A DNA stretch of 64,000 nucleotides from Ancylobacter tetraedralis (GCF_014195655.1 NZ_JACICD010000010.1:1-64000), one strand, 5' to 3'; positions 48,935-59,853 are shown, numbered from the stretch's first letter. Made by a program: numbers and translations. The notes: generated by a model not told the origin, from the letters alone.

Positions 48935-50140
48935 TCAGCCCGCCTTCTTGAATTTGGCCGCCTCTTCCGAGCCGCCGGTCGCGTTGCCCTTGGAATAGGA
49001 ATGCGCGCCGGTGCCGGCGAGCGCGCCGCCCTGCACGATGAGGTATTCGTCGCGGATCGGCCGCCCCTCGAAGAAGGCCTCCAGGATTTCGCGCGTGCCG
49101 GCGGCATAGCGGGTCTGGGCGGTCAGCGACGTCCCGGACATGTGCGGGGTCATGCCGTTCCACGCCATGGTCCGCCAGGGGTGATCGGCGGGCGCGGGCT
49201 GCGGGAACCACACGTCGCCGGCGTAGCCAGCGAGCTGGCCGTTCTCGAGAGCGCGGGCGATCGCATCGCGGTCGCACAGCTTGCCGCGAGCGGTGTTGAC
49301 GATATAGGCGCCGCGCTTGAACAGCTTCAGCGTCTCCTCATTCACCATATGCTCGGTTTCGGGATGCAGCGGACAGTTGAGCGTCACCACATCGCAATGC
49401 GGATACATGTCCTGCGGGGTGTCGTGCCAGGTGAGGTTCAGCTCCTTCTCCACCGCTTCGGGCAGGCGGTGACGATCGGTGTAGTGGAGCTTCACGTCGA
49501 ACGGCGCGAGGCGGCGCAGCACGGCGAGGCCGATGCGCCCGGCGGCGACGGTACCCACGCTCATGGCTTCGAGATCGTAGGAGTGCTTTACGCAATCGGC
49601 GATGTTCCAGCCGCCCTTGCGCGCCCAGTCATGCGCCGGGAGGTAATTTCGCACCAGACCGAGGATCATCATCACCACATGCTCGGCGACGCTGATCGAG
49701 TTGCAGTAGGTGACTTCCGCCACCGTGATGTTGCGGTCGATCGCCGACTGGAGATCGACATGGTCCGAGCCGATGCCGGCGGTGAGCGCGAGCTTGAGGT
49801 TCCTGGCCTTGGCGATGCGCTCGGGCGTCAGGTAGGCCGGCCAGAACGGCTGGGAGATCACCACGTCGGCATCCACCAGTTCCTTCTCGAACACCGAATC
49901 CGGGCCATCCTTGTCGGAGGTCACCACCAGCGTGTGGCCGTTGGCTTCGAGATAGGTGCGCAGGCCGAGCTCGCCCGACACCGAGCCGAGCAGCGTGCCG
50001 GGCACGAAATCGATCGCCTTCGGAGTCGGCAGGGTCTGGCCGCCGGGATAATGATCGATCTTCGGCAGGTCGTCGCGGGCATAGGTCGTGGGGTAGCCGT
50101 CAACCGGATCGTCGTAGAGAACGCAGACAACCTTGGCCAT
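48935..50140 (-). CDS. fdh: NAD-dependent formate dehydrogenase
   Basis: Cytoplasmic, metal-free enzyme: formate + NAD to CO2 + NADH. The 401-residue protein begins MAKVVCVLYDDPVDGYP and contains DGPDSVFEKELVDADVVISQPFWP, the NAD loop GTVAAGRIGLAVLRRL, NCPLHPETEHMVN, NTARGKLCDRDAI, and the catalytic His in TPHMSGTSLTAQ (about residue 332). The C-terminal GAHSYSKGNATGGSEEAAKF is typical of Ancylobacter/Thiobacillus-type enzymes (recalled). The motif has Met and Ser where others have Ile and Thr (PHISGTT). It is preceded by its LysR-type regulator on the same strand. Confidence 0.98.
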   Translation of the reverse strand: MAKVVCVLYDDPVDGYPTTYARDDLPKIDHYPGGQTLPTPKAIDFVPGTLLGSVSGELGLRTYLEANGHTLVVTSDKDGPDSVFEKELVDADVVISQPFWPAYLTPERIAKARNLKLALTAGIGSDHVDLQSAIDRNITVAEVTYCNSISVAEHVVMMILGLVRNYLPAHDWARKGGWNIADCVKHSYDLEAMSVGTVAAGRIGLAVLRRLAPFDVKLHYTDRHRLPEAVEKELNLTWHDTPQDMYPHCDVVTLNCPLHPETEHMVNEETLKLFKRGAYIVNTARGKLCDRDAIARALENGQLAGYAGDVWFPQPAPADHPWRTMAWNGMTPHMSGTSLTAQTRYAAGTREILEAFFEGRPIRDEYLIVQGGALAGTGAHSYSKGNATGGSEEAAKFKKAG

Positions 50141-50367
50141 GGAACATCTCCTCTCGTCAGGGTGAGCGGGGACGCTTCCGCCGCGGGTGGCGGCAGATGG
50201 CTCAGCTTGCAAAGCCGGATCCTTCAGAACGGCCGCCCTTGCGGCGCGCCGCCTGATACCCCGCGCACAGCGCGACGGGCGTCCTCCACATCGGCCGGCG
50301 TGCGGCGTGATCCCTGCCGCTTCGCCGTCGACCGTCATACAATGAGGAATTAGGGCGCCCGGCTCAA

Positions 50368-50390
50368 ATTGAAAGGGGCGAAGAATCAAT
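50368..50390. promoter_or_regulatory. LysR-type operator upstream of fdh
   Basis: ATTGA and TCAAT are perfect inverted half-sites around 13 bases, containing the T-N11-A core of LysR-type regulators. It is located 228-250 bases before the fdh ATG in the 277-base gap between the LysR gene and fdh. The LysR gene ends 28 bases to the right. Confidence 0.6.
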
Positions 50391-50417
50391 AGACAGAACC
50401 GATCAACACCCCATCAC

Positions 50418-51353
50418 TTAAAAGATATTCTCAATCGAACCTGACCCGTCCCGCGCTTCGTCCCGAGCCTCGCGCGTCATCGCCCGCACCAGTTTCAGCA
50501 GCGCGCCGGCCACCGGGCTCAGGGGATCGCGCTCCGACAGAACCAGGCCGATCGGCTGGGTGCGCACCGGCTCGACCAGTTCGATGGCGATGAGGTCGCT
50601 GGCATTGCCGAGGCCCTTGAAGCTCGCCTCGGGCACGATGCTGGTCCACGGCCCGCGCCGCACGAAGCTCCACACCCCCATGAAGGAATTGGTCTCGATC
50701 GCCGGCTGCGAGGCAAGCCCCGCCTCGGCCATCACCTGATCGATGATGCGCCGGTTCTGCATGTCGGGGGTGAGCAGGCACAGCGGCTGCGCCGCAGCTT
50801 CCGCCCAGCGCAGCGTGCGCCGGCGCGCCAGCGGGTCACCGGCCCGCGTCACGAACACGTAGCGCTCGGTATAGAGCGGCACGCGGCGCACCCGGTTGAG
50901 CGGCTCGTTGTCCAGATAGGTGATGCCCGCATCGAGATCGAGTTCGTCGAGCCCGCGCTGGATCGCCGCCGAGTTCAGCGTGAGCATCTGCACCGTCACC
51001 TCCGGATGCCGGTCGCGGAAGGGCGCGAGCAGGGCCGGCGCGGCGGCCGTCGCGGCGGGAATGGCGCCCACCCGGAGCGTGCCGCTCAGGCGGCCCGAGG
51101 GGTCCGCCCGCTCCTGCCGCAGGCTCGCGTAATCCGCCGCGATCTGCCGCGCCCAGGCGAGCACTCGCTCCCCCTCGGCGGTGAAGCCGAGAAAGCGGTG
51201 GCCGCGCACCACGATGGGTAGGCCGAGTTCCTCCTCCAGCTTGCGGATGCCGGCGGAAAGCGTCGGCTGCGAGACATGGCACGCCGCCGCCGCCCGGCCG
51301 AAATGCTTCTCGCGGGCCAGCGCGACCAGATAATTCATCTGCCGGACGAACAT
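50418..51353 (-). CDS. LysR-family transcriptional regulator, likely of fdh
   Basis: A 311-residue LysR-type regulator. The N-terminal helix-turn-helix (MNYLVALAREKHFGRAAAAC, then HVSQPTLSAGIRKLEEELG) and substrate-binding domain (LRVGAIPAATAAAPALL) are both complete. An AGGAGG site lies 7 bases before the ATG at 51353. It is on the same strand directly upstream of fdh, and the gap holds a LysR-type operator. Regulation of formate dehydrogenase is likely but inferred. Confidence 0.93.
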   Translation of the reverse strand: MFVRQMNYLVALAREKHFGRAAAACHVSQPTLSAGIRKLEEELGLPIVVRGHRFLGFTAEGERVLAWARQIAADYASLRQERADPSGRLSGTLRVGAIPAATAAAPALLAPFRDRHPEVTVQMLTLNSAAIQRGLDELDLDAGITYLDNEPLNRVRRVPLYTERYVFVTRAGDPLARRRTLRWAEAAAQPLCLLTPDMQNRRIIDQVMAEAGLASQPAIETNSFMGVWSFVRRGPWTSIVPEASFKGLGNASDLIAIELVEPVRTQPIGLVLSERDPLSPVAGALLKLVRAMTREARDEARDGSGSIENIF

Positions 51354-51409
51354 CCGCCCCTCCTGTGACGCGCGCCGGGTGGCGCGGGCGGCCGTATCTA
51401 TTCCCGATC

Positions 51410-52363
51410 CTATACAGGATCGAAATAGGCCGCGAGGCGCCGGCGGAAGGCTTTCGGCGTTTCGGCGAACAGCCGGGCGTGCTGGCGCATCCCGGTGCGC
51501 ACCAACTTCGCCTGACGAATCTCGATCGAAGCGGCGAGCGCGGCGCGCCAGGCCGGCTGGGTCGTCGGCTGGGACTCGCTGGATTCGGCGCGGGAGGCAC
51601 GGCGCGGGGGCAGCGCCTGCAGATCGTGCAGCAGAACCGCGTGATCGTGATGCGTGCCGAGCCGGTCGCGCAGCTTCTGCAACTCGTTCACCCAGAATGT
51701 GCCCATCGCCGGCCAGGCCTCGCTTGCCAGCTCCATCTGGTAGCGATGGGCGACGACGGCCTTGCGCAACGCGTGCAGGCTCTCCGGGTCGGCGGCATCG
51801 ACCCTGCCGCCCAGCCGCCGGGCACGGGCATATTCCACCGTCATCGCGTCCAGCATGCGCCGCAGGCCAAGCGGGCCTGCCAGATCCCGGGCGCCGGTGG
51901 CGCATGCCTCGATCAGCGCGGACAGTTCCGCGCGGTGCCGGCCGAGGCCCGCCTCCTGTCCGTCCGCGCCACGCGGCGCCAGCGCGCGGCTGGCGGCCCC
52001 GCGCACCGCCGGGGCGATGAGTTCCTGCTCGACCAGATCGTCGAGCGCCTCGCGCCGCGCGGCGGCATCACGCGTCACCGACAGCCGGCCGGCGGCGGTG
52101 CCGAGCGCCCGGCCGAGCCCGCGGGCGGCGGCGCGCTCCTCGCGTCCGCCGGCATGGCGGACAAGGCGCAGCAGCGCCCGCAACCGCTTGAACGCCTTGC
52201 GCATTTCATGCACCGCCTGCACCGGCTCGGTGATGTCGAGCGCTCCCCGCGCCTGCCCCGCCGCGTCGCCCAGCGCCCGCGCCAGCGCCGACATCGCGGC
52301 CTCAAGCTCCGCCGCGCTCTCGGGCGTCGATGACGCGGAGCCGCCATGCACAAGATCCGACAT
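51410..52363 (-). CDS. CHAD-domain protein
   Basis: A 317-residue helical protein with the conserved-histidine alpha-helical (CHAD) domain, known to bind polyphosphate. Seen: EPVQAVHEMRKAFKRLRALLRLVR (given in part: VHEMRKAFKRLRALLRL) and, in the second half, LHALRKAVVAHRYQMEL and LGTHHDHAVLLHDL, with their Arg, Lys and His residues. The start at 52363 has AAGGA 7 bases upstream; an ATG at 52369 is too near the site. It is the last chromosomal gene before the tRNA-integrated element. Confidence 0.88.
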   Translation of the reverse strand: MSDLVHGGSASSTPESAAELEAAMSALARALGDAAGQARGALDITEPVQAVHEMRKAFKRLRALLRLVRHAGGREERAAARGLGRALGTAAGRLSVTRDAAARREALDDLVEQELIAPAVRGAASRALAPRGADGQEAGLGRHRAELSALIEACATGARDLAGPLGLRRMLDAMTVEYARARRLGGRVDAADPESLHALRKAVVAHRYQMELASEAWPAMGTFWVNELQKLRDRLGTHHDHAVLLHDLQALPPRRASRAESSESQPTTQPAWRAALAASIEIRQAKLVRTGMRQHARLFAETPKAFRRRLAAYFDPV

Positions 52364-52515
52364 CGGCATTTCCTTTGTTATTTTAACGGCTTGCAGGCAA
52401 CTTGCCGGCCAGGCGCGACGTTCCCATGACAAAAAGTACCCCATGCCCCTTTCCTTTGGCCATCCGGATTGCTAGATACCCCTCGTCGGCGGCGCCCAAC
52501 GCCTTCCGGCTCTGA

Positions 52516-54246
<1,731 letters not shown>

Positions 54247-54271
54247 AGACCTTCCTTTCGTGTCTCCATGG

Positions 54272-54697
54272 TCAGCGGCGGACGGCACCACTTTTCTTCG
54301 CTCGTGCCAGTTCGAGGAAGCTGGCCTTGATTTTCGCGAACAGCCCTGGCGGGATGAATCCGTAGCTGAACTCACCCGGTTTGCCAGGAACCGGCGACAG
54401 CCCGCCATTCGGCCATTCGTCGATATTGTGCTCCGATACGATCACCCAACTCGGCTCGCTGTCGAGGCCGATAGCCTCTTTCACCTTCGCCGGAATCTCG
54501 ATCCCCACCGTATCGCCGGACGGCGGCGTATGGGTGATCGGCAGCAACACTACATAGCGAGGGCGCACAGGGGAATCGGTCGCGGCGACGAGGCACGTCG
54601 GGCGATCCTTGCCTTGATCGCGGCCAGCAGCTGCCTCGTGCGTCCAGAGGTAGTCATAGCGGAGAATGAGGCCGGGCTTTGGTTCGGGAAACGCCAC
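54272..54697 (-). CDS. PemK-like plasmid-maintenance toxin
   Basis: A 141-residue protein resembling MazF/PemK-type growth inhibitors: PGLILRYDYLW at the start, RPTCLVAATDSP, RYVVLLPITHTPPSGDTVGIEIP (shown in parts) and SEHNIDEWP. Such toxins cleave RNA. It starts 10 bases after the antitoxin gene and precedes the recombinase by 25 bases. Catalytic residues cannot be assigned with confidence from sequence alone. Confidence 0.75.
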   Translation of the reverse strand: MAFPEPKPGLILRYDYLWTHEAAAGRDQGKDRPTCLVAATDSPVRPRYVVLLPITHTPPSGDTVGIEIPAKVKEAIGLDSEPSWVIVSEHNIDEWPNGGLSPVPGKPGEFSYGFIPPGLFAKIKASFLELARAKKSGAVRR

Positions 54698-54707
54698 GGC
54701 GAACGCC

Positions 54708-54962
54708 TTACTTCAACAGGTCGTTCAGGTGTGCGTGCTCGGCGCCCATCTCCGCACGCTCCACCGCGTCGATCACCACATCGATGGCGTCGGCCGTGCG
54801 GTGGGTCCGCTGCGCGGCGGCCCGAAGCCAATCATAATGGTCAGCGGACATCAGTACGAACTCGCGACGTCCGTGCCGTGTGATCTCCACCGGCTCGCGC
54901 TGGGCCTGATGCTGGAACTCGCCGAACTTGCGCTGGAATTCGAGGGAACCGACTCTCGCCAT
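54708..54962 (-). CDS. Phd/YefM-type antitoxin
   Basis: An 84-residue antitoxin. Seen: the N-terminal DNA-binding segment KFGEFQHQAQREPVEITRHGRREFVLMSADHYDWLR (shown in part: REPVEITRHGRREFVLMSA). It precedes the toxin gene, the usual order in type II systems, and likely autoregulates the operon. ATG at 54962 is used; an ATG at 54971 sits directly against the ribosome binding site AAAGG. Confidence 0.82.
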   Translation of the reverse strand: MARVGSLEFQRKFGEFQHQAQREPVEITRHGRREFVLMSADHYDWLRAAAQRTHRTADAIDVVIDAVERAEMGAEHAHLNDLLK

Positions 54963-55028
54963 GGCGGGCATCCTTTCAGATCGCATGCCAGAATTATACG
55001 TATAATTTGTTTATGAGCAAAGCTGGAA

Positions 55029-55238
55029 TTACACCTCCTCGCCCGTCGAACGTTTCCTCCGGACCTTCCGCTCCAACGCGATGTGCCGATCAAACTGCTC
55101 GCGGGCGATCTGGCGACCGATGATCCGGGCAAGACCCAGAACCGCCTCTTCGGCACGTTTGGAGCGGGCCAGCGCCGTCTCCGGTCCGGCTAACGGTCCG
55201 AGTGCCTTAGGGTTGTTCCTGTGCCGCTTGAACGTCAT
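55029..55238 (-). CDS. Small hypothetical protein
   Basis: A 69-residue basic protein (MTFKRHRNNPKALGPLAGPE...) that looks like a real coding sequence by its composition and charged helix ARIIGRQIAREQFDRHIALERK. No family is recognised with confidence. It is upstream of the toxin-antitoxin pair on the same strand. Confidence 0.45.
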   Translation of the reverse strand: MTFKRHRNNPKALGPLAGPETALARSKRAEEAVLGLARIIGRQIAREQFDRHIALERKVRRKRSTGEEV

Positions 55239-55558
55239 TGCGTCCGAAAATCCCGAGCCGGAAAGGCCCAGGAACGACCGAAGACCTTCCCGAGCGCACG
55301 GGAAAGCCCCAAACGATGGTCGTGCGGCGAAAAGGACACCATCACGTGCAAATGGGATGCCTTGACTGAGGCGTTACAAGCGCCCCGGTCAAGGCAAGGG
55401 CGTCGAATGCGCCATTCCTGTCCCGAATGAGCGGCTCGTCAAACTCCCCTTACGGTGCTGTCCGCCTCTGTCCTGCTGCGGAAGCGGGTCGCGCATGCGG
55501 CAGCGCGCCATCGCGTCGCGTGGGCTGCGAAGAGACTCGCGCATCGTTCCCTCTACCC
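55239..55558. other. Element region without a recognised gene
   Basis: This 320-base stretch between the small hypothetical gene and the tyrosine recombinase remnant shows no recognised gene on either strand. The open frames here are short and Arg/Ser/Pro-rich. Confidence 0.5.
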
Positions 55559-56994
55559 TCATGCCGCTTCCCACACCTTGTTGAGGATCCGTGCCGCGAG
55601 GGCGGCCTTGTCCTGCGGTAGAAAGCGCCCATAGTGCTTGGCGACCATCTCCGGGGTGTCCTGGATGGCGTAGCTCGCCTGCTCATAGGAGCCGGTCTTC
55701 TTGAGGATGTGGGTCGCGAGCACGTCCCGGACATTGTGCGGGCCGTGGGGCAGCAGGCCCTTGATGGCACCACGACCGGTATAGGGGTTGTGGATGCCAT
55801 AGCGCTGGATTGCCAGACGCCAGGCCTCGTAGAAGGTGTTTTGGCAGTAGGCGGCATCCTTGCTGGTCAGCTTCACCGTCTTGACGAACAGCGTGCCCGG
55901 ATCGGCCGCGTGCTTGAGCAGCACCCTACGGTGCCGGTCGATATAGGCCTCGAGATAGTGATAGAGGCCGCCGAGGTCGGGTAGGATCAGCCGGAATGGC
56001 TTGCTGCCGAAGAAGGACGAGTTCGCGTTCTTGAAGGCGACGGAGGGGATAAGAACCTCCCATCCCTGGTCGCGCTCGCTCCAGCGCAACTCACCGCGCT
56101 TGAGCTCCGCAAGGCGGCGCTCCGAGGTTGGCAGCCGGCCGCGGGGACAGACGAGGAGCTGACGCAGGTTCTTCTGCCGAAGCCCGAGATGCAGGCCGAG
56201 CCGCAGCATGAGGAAGGCCCGCACCGCCTCGGCCGCAGCGCGCGGGTAGCGCTTCTCGTCCGGCATCAAGCGCAGGATTTCCTCGGTGATCTTGCGATAC
56301 TCGGCGACGGGGCTGTCCGCCTCCAGCACCGCGATGATCGGCTCGAAGGGATCACGGTGGATGCGCGCTACGCGCTGCACCTCCCGTGCGCGGGCGAGGC
56401 CATGGCGATGCATCTGCTCGCAGGCTGCGTCCCAGTCAGCACGGGCAGCGGCAACGTCGCGCTCGGTGATCAGATTGGGGATAGGACGGATGCGTTCCGC
56501 CAACTGCGGGTTTTGGCGCAGCCAGCCTGTCTCGGCGCGGGTGAGCGCGGCAGCGATGCGCAGCATGTCGACTTCCCACGCGGTGTAGAAGCCGCGCCGA
56601 CGCTCGCGCCATTGGATGTACCAGTCCCACACGATCGGGAAGACCAGAAGGCCAAAGCTCAGGTTTTCCAGCGGCACGCCGAAACCGTGGACCGCGCCGC
56701 TGGGTGAAGCTGCCAGCGCACCGAACATCAGGCCGAGATGCTCGACCTTCTGGGATGCCGTCTCCTCGCTCCAGACACCATTGCGCTGATAGCCGAAGGC
56801 CGTCAGCGTCGCCGTCTTGAACCGGACGAGATCGGCCATCTCCTCGGCCAGCCGAGGCGGCGCATCGAGCGCCGCACTCGCGAGGTCCGGATCGGGCAGC
56901 GATCATCCTCTTCCCGGCAAAACCGGTACAGCCCGCGCGGCCTGGAGGACTGATCGAGCAGGCCGGGAAAGCGGATCGAATAGCGCTGCTTCAT
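55559..56994 (-). pseudogene. Tyrosine recombinase (site-specific integrase), frameshifted
   Basis: The main frame (55559-56839) encodes a 426-residue tyrosine recombinase with catalytic Arg in GLRQKNLRQL, His/Arg in HGPHNVRDVLATHIL and Tyr in VAKHYGRFL. Upstream, a different frame from an ATG at 56994 reads MKQRYSIRF.. to RGLYRFCREEDDR. The main frame continues as SLPDPDLASAALDAPP..LAEEM but is blocked upstream by a TGA. The two frames join at about 56899-56905, so a one-base insertion or two-base deletion probably disrupted a longer gene. A start at 56839 could still give a shorter product. Confidence 0.68.
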
Positions 56995-57000
56995 GGCAGC

Positions 57001-57285
57001 GGCCTGGAAGCGCCGATAGTCGGTCGTTCCCGAGATCACTATTCCGCCACCCGACAGCAAGAGGCGGCGGCATCCAGCGAGGAAGAGCGGCTGATCGCGA
57101 TACTCTTCGCGGCAGACGCCGCGTCTCTGCGTGGTCTTTCAGCGAAACTCGACGTGCTGATCGCCGTCGGGGCCGACGGCGCCGAGGGGCGGCATTTCCC
57201 ATGGCCCGAACTGCGGCGCATGCGACGGGATGTTGCACGCTTCATGCAGTCGCAGCGGCCCGATGCTATCGGCCTCACTGCTTGA
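57001..57285 (+). pseudogene. 5'-truncated gene remnant
   Basis: A plus-strand frame without any start codon reads as a normal protein: EERLIAILFAADAASLRGL, LIAVGADGAEGRHFPWPELRRMRRDVARFM, ending in TGA at 57285. The composition is protein-like, unlike the antisense frames. It lies between the head of the tyrosine recombinase and the end of the HNH gene and looks like the 3' end of a gene cut by recombination. Family unknown. Confidence 0.4.
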
Positions 57286-58174
57286 AGCCGTGCTCCCGAT
57301 GCCAACGCAGGAAGTGCGGATGCGGACGCTCGAACGCCCGTTGCGGGGCAATGGCGCGTCCGCTCCGATTGATGAAGGCGCGCACGCCATCGGGATCGTT
57401 GGCGTGCCGGGAGATCAGCACGTCGAGATCATCCGACAGGCTGATCAGCCCGCGGTCAAACATCCAGTGCGCCGTACCTGACAAAGCCAATCCATTGCCG
57501 ACGATATCCGGACCGTTCGCCTGAACGGGCTGAATATGCACCGCCGCGACCTCGGCCCGCCCGCCGCCATTGATGAGCTTCAAGCCGCTGATGGCGCAGC
57601 GCTCGTCATAGGCGCGCAGCACGATGCGTCGGAAGACGCGATCCCGTACGATCCGGGATGAGAGATAGCTGACGCGCTCGCGACTCTCCTCGAAAGCAAA
57701 CGGAGCCTGTTCTTCGCGGAATCCGTTCGGAGGCAAATCGGCATCCGTGCGCGGAAGCAGCGGCGCACGGTCATCGAGGCCGCGCGCGATGATGCGGTCG
57801 AAATCGCTCGGCGAGAGCGGTCGAACCGCGGCCTGGGCACGGCCGGAGATCCGCCCATCCTCGTTCAGAACGCCGCGCTCGATGACACCATCGTCATCGC
57901 TGAACGGCACCGGGCTGGCGAAGTCGAGATAGCTGCCCGGCTCGATCAGCGCGAGAAACATGCCCGGTTCTGTCGGATCGGATACAACACGCTCCACCTT
58001 GGCGATGGCGAAATAGCCGCGCGTCTCCGCCACCTTCCGCGGCTCGTAATAGACGATCCAATCGCCAACGCAGGCCTCGACGCGGCTGAGATATTGCGCC
58101 GGGAACTGGTACCGATCCGCCGGGCTGTCGTCGTAGATAGAGTCAATACGGTGGATGAAAACGCCGAATCCCAT
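57275..58174 (-). CDS. HNH endonuclease with EVE/PUA-like N-terminal domain
   Basis: A 299-residue nuclease of the restriction-type HNH family (HNH_2-like). The N-terminal part (about 30-110: VGDWIVYYEPRKVAETRGYFAIAKV) resembles an EVE/PUA-like fold. The C-terminal HNH region has YDERCAISGLKLINGGGRAEVAAVHIQPV and NGPDIVGNGLALSGTAHWMFDRGLISL (in parts). Conserved Cys, His and Asn are visible. Association with modified-base recognition is suggested by this architecture but not shown. Placement next to mobile genes and a retron hints at defence. Confidence 0.78.
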   Translation of the reverse strand: MGFGVFIHRIDSIYDDSPADRYQFPAQYLSRVEACVGDWIVYYEPRKVAETRGYFAIAKVERVVSDPTEPGMFLALIEPGSYLDFASPVPFSDDDGVIERGVLNEDGRISGRAQAAVRPLSPSDFDRIIARGLDDRAPLLPRTDADLPPNGFREEQAPFAFEESRERVSYLSSRIVRDRVFRRIVLRAYDERCAISGLKLINGGGRAEVAAVHIQPVQANGPDIVGNGLALSGTAHWMFDRGLISLSDDLDVLISRHANDPDGVRAFINRSGRAIAPQRAFERPHPHFLRWHREHGFKQ

Positions 58175-58321
58175 GGCGCGATCTTACCGCGCCATCCCGC
58201 CGGCGCGAGGGCGCAAGGAGCCGGGTCGCGCAGCTGCGGGCGGTCGGCTGAACGCCGAGAGCGGAAACTCATCCTGCAATCATGGACGGTCACGGCTCGA
58301 GGCGGATCGCGCCGCTGTGCC

Positions 58322-59308
58322 TCACGCGGTCACGTTCAGCACGATCTTGCCCAATCCGCCGCCCGCCTCCATGGCGCGATGCGCCTCGGCGGCCTGCGCG
58401 AGTGGAAAGACCTTACCAACCAGCGGCTCCAGCCGGCCATCGGCGAACATCGGAAGCGCGCCTTCCGCGAAGCGCTGCACCATGGCGCGCTTTTCGTCCA
58501 CGGTGCGCGATTTCATCACCGTGCCGATGAGGCGCAGGTGGTTGTGCAGCAACACCGAGAGCGGGATGCTGGCGGTGTCCTGCCCGCTCAGCAGGCCGAC
58601 CTGAACCAGGCGCCCGCCTGGGGCGAGGCTGCGCAGGTTGCGCGCGAGATAGTCACCGCCGACGAAATCGACGATCACATCGACCCCGCGCCCACCGGTG
58701 GCATCACGCACCCCAAGCTCGAAGTCCTCGGAACGATAATCGAACACCGCCTCGGCACCCAGCGCCAGCACCTCGGCGCGGCGCTCGGCATTGGCGGTTG
58801 CGAAGACGCGCGCACCGAAGGCGTGGGCGATCTGGACACCTGCGGACCCGACACCGCCGGCCGCCGCGTGGATGAGCACGGCCATCCCGCGAGCTGTCTC
58901 GCCGAGATGCACGGCGGCTTCCCAGGCGGTGACGAAGGATTCCATCACTGCCGCCGCCCCGACATAATCGAGATCCTCGGGAATGCGCACCGCCATGGCG
59001 CGGTCGACGCGGGCAAATTCGGCATAGGCGCCGCCGCCGACGATTCCCATCACCCGCTCGCCGGGCCCGATGTCGGTGACATCGGCGCCGACCGCCACCA
59101 CCTCGCCGGCCACTTCAAGCCCGAGCAGGTCGCTATCGCCGTAGCTCTGGCGACCGTAATAGCCCTGCCGCTGTAACAGATCGGCGCGGTTGACGCCGGT
59201 CGCGTGTACCTTGACCAGAAGATCGCCGGGGCGGGCCTGCGGCATAGGCACTTCGGCGAGGCGAAGGACATCCGCCTCGCCGAAGTCGTCGAACACGACC
59301 GCTTTCAT
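58322..59308 (-). CDS. Zinc-free quinone oxidoreductase, MDR family
   Basis: A 328-residue NADPH:quinone oxidoreductase-type enzyme of the zeta-crystallin group. Seen: MKAVVFDDFGEADVLRL, VNRADLLQRQGYYG, and the nucleotide loop VLIHAAAGGVGSAGVQIA. No catalytic zinc ligands are present. The ATG at 59308 overlaps the stop of the upstream gene by 4 bases. A divergent LysR gene upstream probably controls the pair. Confidence 0.9.
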   Translation of the reverse strand: MKAVVFDDFGEADVLRLAEVPMPQARPGDLLVKVHATGVNRADLLQRQGYYGRQSYGDSDLLGLEVAGEVVAVGADVTDIGPGERVMGIVGGGAYAEFARVDRAMAVRIPEDLDYVGAAAVMESFVTAWEAAVHLGETARGMAVLIHAAAGGVGSAGVQIAHAFGARVFATANAERRAEVLALGAEAVFDYRSEDFELGVRDATGGRGVDVIVDFVGGDYLARNLRSLAPGGRLVQVGLLSGQDTASIPLSVLLHNHLRLIGTVMKSRTVDEKRAMVQRFAEGALPMFADGRLEPLVGKVFPLAQAAEAHRAMEAGGGLGKIVLNVTA

Positions 59309-59853
59309 TTCGCTGCGGCCTTGGCGACCGCGCGGCGGGCGATGCTGGCGGCGAAGAGCGGCGTCTCGCGGCGGTTGTGGTCGCCACCGGCCTCCTGCCG
59401 GGCCACGGCCGCCTGCTCGAAGCTCTGACCGTGTGCAGCAAGGAAGTCCATGAACACGTCGGTCGGGTGCGAGGTGACGCGGTTGGTGTAGCGGGTGCGC
59501 CCACCCTCGATCGACTCGGCGATCAGTTCCCAGATGACGTTGACCTGCGTGCGTCCCACCGGTGTGAACACGTCGGAGATCGAATTCATCCGGCAATAGT
59601 GCGCCGTGGCTTCCTCGGCGACATAGTGCTGGATCACCAGGCCGGTGCCGATCATCTCGACATTGATCACCATGCGGCGACCATCGTCCGTCGTGGTGAC
59701 GCCGGAGCCGATATGGTCCGGTGGGCAGCAGCGCAGATATTCCGCCTCCGGCAGCGTGAACAGCCAGACCGCGATGTCGACCTTTTCGAGGGAAACGTCG
59801 ATTTCCGCGGTATAGGCGGACTGTGAAAGGATCTTGTCGGTGAGGGCTTTCAT
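59305..59853 (-). CDS. Uncharacterised protein co-transcribed with the MDR oxidoreductase
   Basis: A 182-residue cytoplasmic protein (no signal peptide). Its sequence, for example VTTTDDGRRMVINVEMIGTGLVIQHYVAE and TQVNVIWELIAES, suggests a lipocalin- or SRPBCC-like small-molecule binding barrel, but I cannot confirm the family. Start at 59853 places the gene just downstream of the promoter region shared with the LysR gene; the open frame extends further but unconserved. Confidence 0.65.
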   Translation of the reverse strand: MKALTDKILSQSAYTAEIDVSLEKVDIAVWLFTLPEAEYLRCCPPDHIGSGVTTTDDGRRMVINVEMIGTGLVIQHYVAEEATAHYCRMNSISDVFTPVGRTQVNVIWELIAESIEGGRTRYTNRVTSHPTDVFMDFLAAHGQSFEQAAVARQEAGGDHNRRETPLFAASIARRAVAKAAAK

